A stretch of DNA of 33,035 nt, from the NCBI GenBank assembly GCA_947166355.1, contig CAMVDX010000026.1, positions 1-33,035 on the forward strand. The letters are read 5' to 3'. Origin of the DNA: an uncultured Treponema sp. (GTDB lineage Bacteria > Spirochaetota > Spirochaetia > Treponematales > Treponemataceae). The position numbers and the translations under genes were made by a program. Shown piece by piece: positions 17,042 to 23,324 of the stretch. The notes beneath the pieces are model-generated. The model did not search any database, was not told where the DNA came from, and was given only the letters and a program-made list of their open reading frames with translations. Every line of letters begins with the position of its first letter. Within the stretch, counting starts at the first letter, position 1.

Positions 17042-17066
17042 AGATTTACAATCGGAAATCCGTTAA

Positions 17067-17096
17067 AAAAAAGACTCGCCACAGCGAGTCTTTTTT
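17067..17096. terminator. Bidirectional intrinsic terminator
   Basis: GACTCGC / GCGAGTC form a 7-base stem with a 4-base loop, flanked by eight A residues to the left and six T residues to the right. It can end the cyclase-lipoprotein operon from the left and the tRNA transcript from the right. Confidence 0.85.
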
Positions 17097-17110
17097 AGGA
17101 TTATCCTTTT

Positions 17111-17183
17111 TAGCTCCCACGGGAGTCGAACCCGTCTCTCCGCCTTGAGAGGGCGATGAACTAAACCGATATTCGAGGGAGCC
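17111..17183 (-). tRNA. tRNA-Glu (anticodon CTC)
   Basis: A 73-base cloverleaf can be drawn on the minus strand. The acceptor GGCTCCC pairs with GGGAGCT (first pair G-U); the anticodon stem TCGCC/GGCGG encloses loop CTCTCAA with anticodon CTC; and the T-arm is ACGGG-TTCGACT-CCCGT. CCA is not encoded. It lies 41 bases downstream of tRNA-Gln, beyond an intrinsic terminator, so its expression must rely on readthrough or an unseen promoter. Confidence 0.9.
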
Positions 17184-17190
17184 TTATAGC

Positions 17191-17221
17191 AAAAAAAAAC
17201 TGAATCATCTCTGATTCAGTT
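17191..17221 (-). terminator. Intrinsic terminator between the two tRNA genes
   Basis: On the minus strand AACTGAATCA, loop GAGA and TGATTCAGTT form a 10-base perfect stem followed by a run of T residues (A run at 17191-17199 on the plus strand). It immediately follows tRNA-Gln and precedes tRNA-Glu. Confidence 0.8.
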
Positions 17222-17224
17222 GAG

Positions 17225-17295
17225 TTCCCCAAGGAGGATTCGAACCCCCACAGTCAGAACCAGAATCTGAAGTGCTACCATTACACAATCGGGGA
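17225..17295 (-). tRNA. tRNA-Gln (anticodon CTG)
   Basis: A 71-base cloverleaf on the minus strand. The acceptor TCCCCGA pairs with TTGGGGA; the anticodon stem TCAGA/TCTGA encloses TTCTGGT with anticodon CTG; and the T-arm is GGGGG-TTCGAAT-CCTCC. CCA is not encoded. A good promoter lies just upstream (17341-17313) and an intrinsic terminator just downstream. Confidence 0.92.
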
Positions 17296-17303
17296 ATAAA
17301 TAA

Positions 17304-17341
17304 GTGAGTATTAATATATAGATTAATGCTCACTTTGTCAA
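17304..17341 (-). promoter_or_regulatory. tRNA promoter overlapped by an operator-like palindrome
   Basis: On the minus strand TTGACA (17341-17336), a 17-base spacer and TATATT (17318-17313) form a near-consensus promoter for tRNA-Gln. An inverted repeat of two 12-base arms (GTGAGTATTAAT and ATTAATGCTCAC, one mismatch, 6-base centre) covers 17304-17333, spanning the -10 box and the expected start site. Confidence 0.7.
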
Positions 17342-17362
17342 TAGGTCGTGAACCTTTATTTT

Positions 17363-17770
17363 TTATTTTTTTGTAGTTTTTTTTGCGGCAGGCTTTTTAT
17401 CAGCAGATTTTGTTGAAGCCTTAGAGGTTGGCTTTTTTGCTGTTTTTGGAGCCTTTGGCACTGTTGTATCTACTACAGAGTTATCATCACTTGCAAACTC
17501 TGAGCGGATATAGCTGTCTGCCTTCCAGTCGTTAATCCAGGTATTTCCATCGAGGCAGTAGCGGAACTGATATTGTTTATTTGTTTCGAGCTGTTTCTTA
17601 ACTGAGAAAGAACCGTTTGGATCCTTTTTCATTGGAATTGAAGTCGCATCCCAGCTGTTGAAATCGCCGGCAAGAAATACCTTTGTTGCGCCTGCGGCAG
17701 CTTCAGGATTAACTGTAAATACAACTGTACATTTTTTTCCATCACTGGAAAAAGTCTTTTTTAATGACAT
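17363..17770 (-). CDS. Small CBM48 (AMPK-beta-like glycogen-binding) protein with Lys-rich tail
   Basis: The 135-residue product begins directly with a carbohydrate-binding module of family 48 (about 10-100). It shows KVFLAGDFNSWDATSIPM, then GSFSVKKQLETNKQYQFRY and DGNTWINDWKAD, the pattern seen in the N-terminal module of glycogen branching and debranching enzymes and in AMPK beta subunits. No catalytic domain follows. Instead there is a tail of about 30 residues rich in Lys, Ala, Pro, Ser and Thr (PKAPKTAKKPTSKAS), similar in composition to histone H1-like tails. It should be cytoplasmic. The ATG at 17770 follows AAGGAG at good distance. It could target glycogen or nucleate a complex, while the basic tail could contact nucleic acid or acidic partners; both are inference. 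A promoter at 17820-17848 suggests it is transcribed alone. Confidence 0.8.
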   Translation of the reverse strand: MSLKKTFSSDGKKCTVVFTVNPEAAAGATKVFLAGDFNSWDATSIPMKKDPNGSFSVKKQLETNKQYQFRYCLDGNTWINDWKADSYIRSEFASDDNSVVDTTVPKAPKTAKKPTSKASTKSADKKPAAKKTTKK

Positions 17771-17819
17771 AAATAGAATCTCCTTGAAATCATTAGTTGT
17801 ACTTTTTTATATTATAATA

Positions 17820-17848
17820 ATTTTAATCTTATATCAGATGAAAATCAA
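17820..17848 (-). promoter_or_regulatory. Probable promoter of the CBM48 gene
   Basis: On the minus strand TTGATT (17848-17843), a 17-base spacer and TAAAAT (17825-17820) lie about 50 bases before the start codon. Other AT-rich -10-like strings nearby make the exact choice uncertain. Confidence 0.45.
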
Positions 17849-17868
17849 GTATTGTAACAATTAAAAAA

Positions 17869-18119
17869 AATATCACACGGATTCGATTTTTGGCGCTTAG
17901 CCATCGAAAACAATCCGAGGATTTTTGCCTGCAAAAACCGCAGGTGTGTAAGGCCGCTGGAGGCCGGTGTTCAATAGCAAAGCGTTAAGAAAATTGCGAA
18001 AGCAATTTTTAGCTTTACTTCTTGACACCAAAAACTAGCTCGCCCGCAGCCTGATGTGTTACCACGGGAGCACTTCAGTTTTTTTAGTTTTACGTTTTTT
18101 TTCGAATCCGTGTGATATT
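17869..18119. mobile_element. 251-bp element with 18-bp terminal inverted repeats
   Basis: The ends AATATCACACGGATTCGA (17869-17886) and its exact complement (18102-18119) bound a stretch with no gene. The interior holds several small hairpins: TTTTTGC/GCAAAAA near 17932, and AAAATTGC-GAAA-GCAATTTT near 17991-18010, which has a GNRA-type tetraloop. The right end abuts the stop codon of the carboxypeptidase gene. I see no transposase and no clear target duplication. It fits a miniature inverted-repeat element or a structured RNA gene. This fills the 350-base gap between the CBM48 and carboxypeptidase genes. Confidence 0.6.
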
Positions 18120-18120
18120 A

Positions 18121-19557
18121 TTATTTATTGATAACAAAGATTCTACTTAATATTTTATCCGAAATTGAAATTATTATATTCTCTTTAGCCAGGGAGCGGT
18201 CGGCTACCAGGGGAATTTCCTGCAGGATGTATGAGCCGGCTGAAATCACAATCTTTCCCTGCACACTGCCCTGCTCTATTTTGCCCCAGCAAAAATCAGG
18301 AAGCTGAACTTCTATTTGAACGCTGTCTAAGTTTTCTGCCATTGTGCTTCCGGTTACATAAGGTACGGTAAAAGTGTGCTCCGTAAAGGCTGGAATAAGG
18401 CGAAGCATTTTTTGAGAAGCATTAAAGCTTCGCACCAGGTATGGGTGAACCTTGAGTTCCAGAGAATAGTCTGCGAAATTTTTAAAAGCCCATTCCATAA
18501 GCTCATTTCCATCATGAACACGGCCTGCCTGCCCTTCCCGTGCATTATTACCAGGGCCTCCCATTGTTACAGATAAAAAGCGTGTTTCGCCACGGATTGC
18601 AGTAAGGGCAAGATTATATCCGCTTTCATCAATATAGCCGGTTTTAAGACCATCACAGCCTTCAAGCCTGCCAAGAAGTGGATTTGTATTTTCCTGGGTA
18701 ATTGCCATTGTAATTTTTTGTGGCAATCCTTTTGTAAAATCCTGTGCAAGAGGCCGGTCTCCCGGAGCGAGATTTTTTGCCTTTGGGTAAGTAAAGTCTA
18801 ACACGCTGTGAAAGCGATGTAAGGAATCCGGGTGACGGCGAAGGTAAATTGCCGCAAACTCTGCCATTTCCCGCGCCGTAGTCTGGTTTAATTCACTGTA
18901 ACCGGAGCTTTCTACAAAATGTGTATTTTTAAGGCCGAGGTCGCCTGCAACTAAATTCATTCTTTCTACAAAGGCTTCCATGGTACCGCTTACAGTATAA
19001 GCAAGCGCATAAGCTGCATCATTTCCAGAACAGATTGAAAGCCCCAGCAAAAGCTCTTCCATTGTTACGCGCTGATCTTTTCCAAGAAACATAAGGGAAC
19101 TGTGCGGCGGCATATTGCAGGCCCAGCTTTCAGGCGGAAGGGGAATCAGCTGATCATAAGTAAAACGTCCAGCTGCAATTTCTTCTTCTACAACGTACAT
19201 TGCAAAAAGCTTTGTCATTGAAGCCGGAGGAATTATTTCATCTGCATTTTTTTCGTAAAGGATTGAACCGTTGGACACATCAACTAAAATTGCGGACTTT
19301 GCCCAGACATCAAGTTTTGGTTCACCTATATTATACGGAAGTTTTTTTAAGGTCTGATGCTCTACAGGATACTGAGTAAGCAAAATATTCTGAAGTTCAT
19401 AAGCTTCTTCTGCGCTGAGTGAAGCCGCATCCTGTGTCTGCTTAAAGCTATAGGCACGAAAGGCGGTAAATGTAAAAAAACTTACAGTCAGCAAGGCTGC
19501 TGCGGCGGCGAGGCCATGCCACAGACGGAAGCGGCGTTTTGTGTTATTTTCTGACAT
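18121..19557 (-). CDS. dacA: D-alanyl-D-alanine carboxypeptidase (PBP5/DacA family)
   Basis: The 478-residue product is a low-molecular-weight penicillin-binding protein that trims the terminal D-Ala from peptidoglycan stem peptides. The serine-enzyme triad is intact: Ser113-X-X-Lys116 (SMTK), Ser177-Gly-Asn179 (SGN) and Lys305-Thr-Gly307 (KTG). An N-terminal membrane segment lies at about 15-35 and may be an anchor. After the catalytic domain a beta-rich region (about 375-470, with KMLRLIPAFTEHTFTVPYV) resembles the PBP5 C-terminal domain, but no terminal amphipathic anchor is obvious. The start overlaps the end of aroC by 14 bases, implying coupled translation. The stop codon touches the inverted-repeat element. 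The family is certain; whether it is DacA or a DacF-type paralogue is not. Confidence 0.9.
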   Translation of the reverse strand: MSENNTKRRFRLWHGLAAAAALLTVSFFTFTAFRAYSFKQTQDAASLSAEEAYELQNILLTQYPVEHQTLKKLPYNIGEPKLDVWAKSAILVDVSNGSILYEKNADEIIPPASMTKLFAMYVVEEEIAAGRFTYDQLIPLPPESWACNMPPHSSLMFLGKDQRVTMEELLLGLSICSGNDAAYALAYTVSGTMEAFVERMNLVAGDLGLKNTHFVESSGYSELNQTTAREMAEFAAIYLRRHPDSLHRFHSVLDFTYPKAKNLAPGDRPLAQDFTKGLPQKITMAITQENTNPLLGRLEGCDGLKTGYIDESGYNLALTAIRGETRFLSVTMGGPGNNAREGQAGRVHDGNELMEWAFKNFADYSLELKVHPYLVRSFNASQKMLRLIPAFTEHTFTVPYVTGSTMAENLDSVQIEVQLPDFCWGKIEQGSVQGKIVISAGSYILQEIPLVADRSLAKENIIISISDKILSRIFVINK

Positions 19558-20680
19558 TCTTTTCTCTCAAGCCTAAAATAAAATCTGCAATTACAAGACT
19601 TGCCATAGCCTCTACAACAGGAACTATACGAGGACAGAGGCAAACGTCGTGACGACCCTTTATCTGGAGCTCGGTTGTTTCATAGGTTGCATTGCCATCC
19701 GCATCAAAATCAGTTTTGCGGCAAACGGTCTGCTGCGGTTTAAAAATGCTCGGAACCGGCTTTACTGCCACGCGGAAAACTATATCTTCTCCGCTGGAAA
19801 GTCCACCGAGCACGCCGCCTGAATGATTGGAATCAAATACCGCCCGGCCGTCTTCTGCATGCATTAAATCATTATTCTGACTGCCTAGACTGTCGGCGGC
19901 GGCAAATCCGTCTCCTATTTCAAAGCCTTTTACCGCACCTATGCTGAGCATTGCCTTTGCAAGCTGTGCATCTATCTTATCAAAAACCGGCTCTCCAAGC
20001 CCTGCAGGACAACCGGAAATAAGGCATTCTATAATTCCGCCCGCACTGTCACCAGCCGCACGCAATTCTTCTATGCGCTTATTCATTTTTTCAGCTGCCT
20101 CATTATCTGGAGCACGAAGATTATTCTGTTCAATCTGAGAAAATTCGCGCTTTGTGGCACTTATACCGGCAGCACGAACAGTGTAAGCAGTAACCTTAAT
20201 TCCGCAATCATCTAAAATCTGCTGGGCTACGGCACCTGCGGCAACACGTGCAAGGGTTTCACGACCGCTCGAGCGTCCGCCGCCACGGTAATCGCGGTTT
20301 CCGTTATATTTTATATCATAAGTGTAATCTGCATGAGCCGGACGGAAGGTTAAATCAAGGTTTCCGTAATCTCCGGAATGCTGCGAGGTATTACGCACCT
20401 CCAGTGCAATTGGAGTTCCCGTAGCTTTGCCTTCAAAAACACCTGAAAGGATTTCAACTTCATCAGCTTCTTTGCGCGCAGTGACAGAGGCACTAACCTC
20501 TCCGGTAACAGATGCTCCAGGACGACGACGGTTTAAGGCTTTTTGAATCAATTCTTTTGTCACCGGGATTCCTGCAGGGCAGCCGTCTATAATACAACCG
20601 AGTGCCACGCCATGGCTTTCTCCAAAGGTTGTTACTGAAAAGTTTTTTCCAAAGGTATTTCCGTTATTACTCATATTCAT
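19544..20680 (-). CDS. aroC: Chorismate synthase
   Basis: The 378-residue protein catalyses the last shikimate step, 5-enolpyruvylshikimate-3-phosphate to chorismate, with reduced FMN. Diagnostic segments are present: FGESHGVALGCIIDGCPAG (about 19-37), RRRPG with the adjacent GEVSA (about 51-65), and RGGGRSSGRETLARVAAGA (about 132-150). Length is normal. Two in-frame ATG codons lie at 20680 and 20674; neither has a good Shine-Dalgarno site, and the second is a reasonable alternative. It shares an overlap with the downstream carboxypeptidase gene, an unrelated function apparently bundled for expression. The upstream gap holds divergent promoters for this gene and the GGDEF gene. No other aromatic biosynthesis gene is nearby. 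Confidence 0.95.
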   Translation of the reverse strand: MNMSNNGNTFGKNFSVTTFGESHGVALGCIIDGCPAGIPVTKELIQKALNRRRPGASVTGEVSASVTARKEADEVEILSGVFEGKATGTPIALEVRNTSQHSGDYGNLDLTFRPAHADYTYDIKYNGNRDYRGGGRSSGRETLARVAAGAVAQQILDDCGIKVTAYTVRAAGISATKREFSQIEQNNLRAPDNEAAEKMNKRIEELRAAGDSAGGIIECLISGCPAGLGEPVFDKIDAQLAKAMLSIGAVKGFEIGDGFAAADSLGSQNNDLMHAEDGRAVFDSNHSGGVLGGLSSGEDIVFRVAVKPVPSIFKPQQTVCRKTDFDADGNATYETTELQIKGRHDVCLCPRIVPVVEAMASLVIADFILGLREKNVRK

Positions 20681-20722
20681 TTAAATTGCTGCATCGGTCA
20701 CAGCGTTGACACCTCAGCAATT

Positions 20723-20751
20723 ATTATAATGAAATCTCTAGTTAAAATGAA
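20723..20751 (-). promoter_or_regulatory. Possible aroC promoter
   Basis: On the minus strand TATAAT (20728-20723) is preceded at 17 bases by TTCATT (20751-20746). The -10 is perfect, the -35 weak. It lies just in front of the -10 box of the divergent GGDEF gene. Confidence 0.4.
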
Positions 20752-20761
20752 GATATTGTAT

Positions 20762-20767
20762 TATAAT
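20762..20767 (+). promoter_or_regulatory. -10 box of the first GGDEF gene
   Basis: TATAAT lies 10 bases before the ATG at 20778, with no Shine-Dalgarno site between. The -35 region (TAGTTA at 20739-20744) is weak. The transcript would have a leader of only a few bases. Confidence 0.4.
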
Positions 20768-20777
20768 ATTTAATGGT

Positions 20778-21878
20778 ATGGAGTTTACTTTTAGTACTGT
20801 CAGGCTTTATCTTCAGGCAGATTTTGCACCAGTTGTATCTGTTTTTGTCCTTATAGCCTTTATTAAAACGAATGTCAGTTTTTCTGACAAAATTAACAGA
20901 ACTTTTATCCTCATCAGTATAGCTTTACTTCTTTTAACAATTTCTGATAATCTGCGATTCTTTGCTTCTAATCAGCCCCATCCTACTAATTTAAGATATA
21001 TTTCTACCGGCTGCGGCTACATTCTGCGGCCTACCATTCTTTATCTTCTGACCTTTATTACGGCACGCCACAGATCAAAGAAAACTACACTGATGGTTAT
21101 TCCGCTTATATTCTGTGTTATTCTTTCCGTAATCAGTATTTTCAGAATTGGAAATGGAATTATGTTCTATTTTTCCGATGATAACGAATGCGTTCGTGGA
21201 CCTTTTGGATTTTTCTCTCATATTTTAAGTACTTTCTACGCCTTTCAGATTATTTATTATTCTTTTAGAAATTACAGTCACAACAAGTCTGAACCGATTG
21301 TCGTAATTGTGATGGTAGTTGCGGCGCTTTTTGCAACTGTACTGGAACACAGCTTTGATTATGATTTTGTATTGTCACAGACTTTGATTTCTTCTATCGT
21401 ATTCTATTATTTCTTCCTTCTGACTCAAACTTACAAGCGTGATACTCTTACCGGACTTTTGAACAGACGCTGCTTTTATCTTGAAATTAATCATCTTTTA
21501 AAAGAGCCTATGATTCTGCTTTCGATGGATTTGAATAATCTCAAGTATTATAATGATACTCTTGGTCACGCTGCCGGAGACAGAGCTCTTATTACTGTTA
21601 CAGAAATTATGAACGATATTTTCATCAAGCATGCAAAGGTTTACAGAACCGGCGGTGATGAATTTATGGCAATCTTTACTAAACAGGATATAAAATTTGT
21701 TGAAGCTCTTGTTGAAGATTTCCAGGCGGCACTAAATGCTACTGAATATAGGGTTGCTTGCGGAGTTGCACAGTATACTCCTGATGACAACATTGAAAAA
21801 GTAATAACACTTAGCGATGAACGCATGTATTCTCATAAAGTAAAATTAAAGAATTCAGAAAGTTTTAAGAAGATTTAA
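20778..21878 (+). CDS. Membrane diguanylate cyclase (GGDEF), no I-site
   Basis: The 366-residue product has an N-terminal region of about 200 residues with several hydrophobic helices (roughly six or seven), then a GGDEF domain (about 220-355). The active motif is intact at residues 292-296 (RTGGDEF) and the metal/substrate segment MDLNNLKYYNDTLGHAAGD is present, so synthesis of cyclic di-GMP is likely. The allosteric I-site (RxxD ending five residues before GGDEF) is missing; the corresponding residues are IKHA, so product inhibition through that site is not expected. The membrane part resembles 7TM-type sensor regions; its signal is unknown. The gene starts 10 bases after a -10 box without a visible ribosome site. 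It is divergent from aroC and followed by a giant hairpin. Confidence 0.88.
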   Translation: MEFTFSTVRLYLQADFAPVVSVFVLIAFIKTNVSFSDKINRTFILISIALLLLTISDNLRFFASNQPHPTNLRYISTGCGYILRPTILYLLTFITARHRSKKTTLMVIPLIFCVILSVISIFRIGNGIMFYFSDDNECVRGPFGFFSHILSTFYAFQIIYYSFRNYSHNKSEPIVVIVMVVAALFATVLEHSFDYDFVLSQTLISSIVFYYFFLLTQTYKRDTLTGLLNRRCFYLEINHLLKEPMILLSMDLNNLKYYNDTLGHAAGDRALITVTEIMNDIFIKHAKVYRTGGDEFMAIFTKQDIKFVEALVEDFQAALNATEYRVACGVAQYTPDDNIEKVITLSDERMYSHKVKLKNSESFKKI

Positions 21879-21905
21879 TCTATCCGTTTAATAAAGAATT
21901 CCATG

Positions 21906-22050
21906 AACTAAAAACAATCTGATTTGCGCGAGCGGAGAAAATATCCATTCTGCATCGCCAGGAGCGAGCGAAGCGAGTCTATGTTCCACTGCCTGGCGCC
22001 CGCAGAATGGGTGTTTTCGCAGCGGAAGCAAATCAGATTGTTTTTAAGTT
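21906..22050. repeat. 145-base giant imperfect hairpin
   Basis: The ends AACTA-AAACAATCTGATTTGC and their complement form an 18-base perfect core (21910-21927 with 22028-22045). Pairing continues through an imperfect stretch, then CCATTCTGC/GCAGAATGG and GCCAGG/CCTGGC, leaving a loop of about 28 bases near 21963-21990. The loop contains GAGCGAGCGAAGCGAG, resembling the core of the dispersed repeat. It lies 27 bases after the GGDEF stop codon. No T run immediately follows, although AT-rich sequence does. With the dapA promoter and leader it fills the 458-base gap 21879-22336. Confidence 0.8.
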
Positions 22051-22090
22051 TACTGCATTATTTTAATTTTACTTCATTTTTACATCTGTA

Positions 22091-22119
22091 TTGAATTTTC
22101 CAATAAAAATCATTAAAAT
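22091..22119 (+). promoter_or_regulatory. Probable dapA-asd promoter
   Basis: TTGAAT (22091-22096), a 17-base spacer and TAAAAT (22114-22119) predict a transcript starting near 22126, giving a leader of about 210 bases before dapA. Confidence 0.5.
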
Positions 22120-22171
22120 GTTTCGCAAAATATTATTATTACAATATTAGCAAATCAGAGTTTGTTATTAA

Positions 22172-22334
22172 TTGGAGGTATAAGATAAAACCTGCCGATA
22201 TGCCGTCAGGTTTTATCTTGCAAAGTTTTCTTCGAAAACTTTGTTATATACTGCACATTCTCATTTCATTGCGAATGTGCGAAAACTAATATTAACAAAT
22301 CTGAAGATTTGTTAATATTAGTTTTTGGAGGTAT
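22172..22334 (+). promoter_or_regulatory. dapA leader with four hairpins between duplicated ribosome-site sequences
   Basis: Four successive stems are visible: 13 bases (22182-22194 with 22207-22219), 10 bases (22221-22230 with 22234-22243), 8 bases (22253-22260 with 22273-22280) and a perfect 20 bases with loop TGAA (22282-22301 with 22306-22325). The last ends in GTTTTT and touches the dapA Shine-Dalgarno site, so it could act as terminator or block initiation. The string TTGGAGGTAT occurs at both ends (22172-22181 and 22325-22334). I could not match a lysine riboswitch or T-box. Confidence 0.6.
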
Positions 22335-22336
22335 GT

Positions 22337-23251
22337 ATGAATATTTTTCGTGGCGCTTTTACAGCTTTGATTACACCAATGAAGGCTGATGGTTCAGTTG
22401 ATTTTGAGGGCTTCAGAAAAAATGTCAAACATCAGCTCCAGCAGGGGATTGATGGTTTAGTTCCACTTGGAACCACCGCCGAAACCCCTACCCTTGATGA
22501 AAAGCCGGGCAGCGAAGAGGATCAGATTATTCAGATTGTTTTTGAAGAGGTTCGCGCTTTTGAAAGAGAAACAGGAAAAAAGATTCCGGTAATTCTTGGT
22601 GCCGGTTCAAATAATACAAAGGACGCAGTTGCTTACGTTGAACGTGCTAAGGCAGCTGGTGCAGATGCCGCTCTTGTTGTAACTCCTTATTACAACAAGC
22701 CTTCAAAGGAAGGTATCTATCAGCACTTTGCAGCAGTTTCAAAGGTTGGTATTCCAATCATCGTTTACAACATTGCCGGTCGTACAGGGCTCAATATTCC
22801 AACTGATTTGCTTGCCCGCATTGCAGAGCTCCCTAACATCGCTGGTGTAAAGGAAGCAAGCGGCAGCGTAGCTCAGATGATGGAAGTTATCGGCCAGATT
22901 AAGAATAAGAAACCTGACTTCGCTGTATTGAGCGGCGACGATGGTCTTACCCTTCCTTTGATTGCGGCAGGTGGAGACGGAATTATTTCTGTTGCTTCAA
23001 ACATGATTCCAGCTTTGATGCATGAGCTTGCACAGTCTGCACTCGACGGAGACTTTAAGAAAGCCCGTGAGATTCACTACAGACTCGCTCCATTCTTCAA
23101 GGCAGAGTTCTGCGACGGAAACCCTTCTTCAATCAAATATGCAATGAACGTAAAGGGCATGCCGGCAGGCGGCTTGAGACTTCCTTTAGTTGAAGTTAAC
23201 GATGCTGCCAAGAAGCAGATTGAGCAGGCTATTAAGGACTGCGGATTATAG
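22337..23251 (+). CDS. dapA: 4-hydroxy-tetrahydrodipicolinate synthase
   Basis: The 304-residue class I aldolase condenses pyruvate with aspartate semialdehyde, the first step towards diaminopimelate and lysine. Key residues are visible: Thr46-Thr47 (PLGTTAETPT), Tyr144 (VYNIAGRTG), Arg149 and the Schiff-base Lys172 (GVKEASG). I chose the ATG at 22337, 5 bases after GGAGG; an in-frame TTG at 22325 overlaps that ribosome site and is not credible. A slightly longer loop after residue 52 (DEKPGSEEDQ) accounts for its length over the usual 290-300. The substrate-producing enzyme Asd is encoded next. A hairpin-rich leader suggests post-initiation control. The stop codon is inside a short TAGCTATTAGC-type repeat. 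Confidence 0.95.
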   Translation: MNIFRGAFTALITPMKADGSVDFEGFRKNVKHQLQQGIDGLVPLGTTAETPTLDEKPGSEEDQIIQIVFEEVRAFERETGKKIPVILGAGSNNTKDAVAYVERAKAAGADAALVVTPYYNKPSKEGIYQHFAAVSKVGIPIIVYNIAGRTGLNIPTDLLARIAELPNIAGVKEASGSVAQMMEVIGQIKNKKPDFAVLSGDDGLTLPLIAAGGDGIISVASNMIPALMHELAQSALDGDFKKAREIHYRLAPFFKAEFCDGNPSSIKYAMNVKGMPAGGLRLPLVEVNDAAKKQIEQAIKDCGL

Positions 23252-23310
23252 CTATTAGCTTATAGCTATTAGCCTGCTAACAGCTAAGAGCTAACGGCTA
23301 ATGGCTTATA
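23249..23310. repeat. AGCTATTAGC-type repeats between dapA and asd
   Basis: The gap is built of variants of AGCTATTAGC and GCTAACGGCTAATGGC arranged directly and inverted; the outer parts (TATAGCTATTAGC and GCTAATGGCTTATA) can pair. The dapA stop codon and the sequence just before the asd ribosome site (AAGGAG) border it. Confidence 0.6.
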
Positions 23311-23324
23311 AAAGGAGTAATATT

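Noticed and set aside
17025..17176. Attachment-site pair (attL/attR) of an integrated element at tRNA-Glu
   Set aside because: The repeated part is the 5' D-arm, only 135 bases apart, with no integrase or cargo between.
22126..22336. Lysine riboswitch or T-box before dapA
   Set aside because: None of the conserved core elements I know could be recognised; only simple stems are visible.
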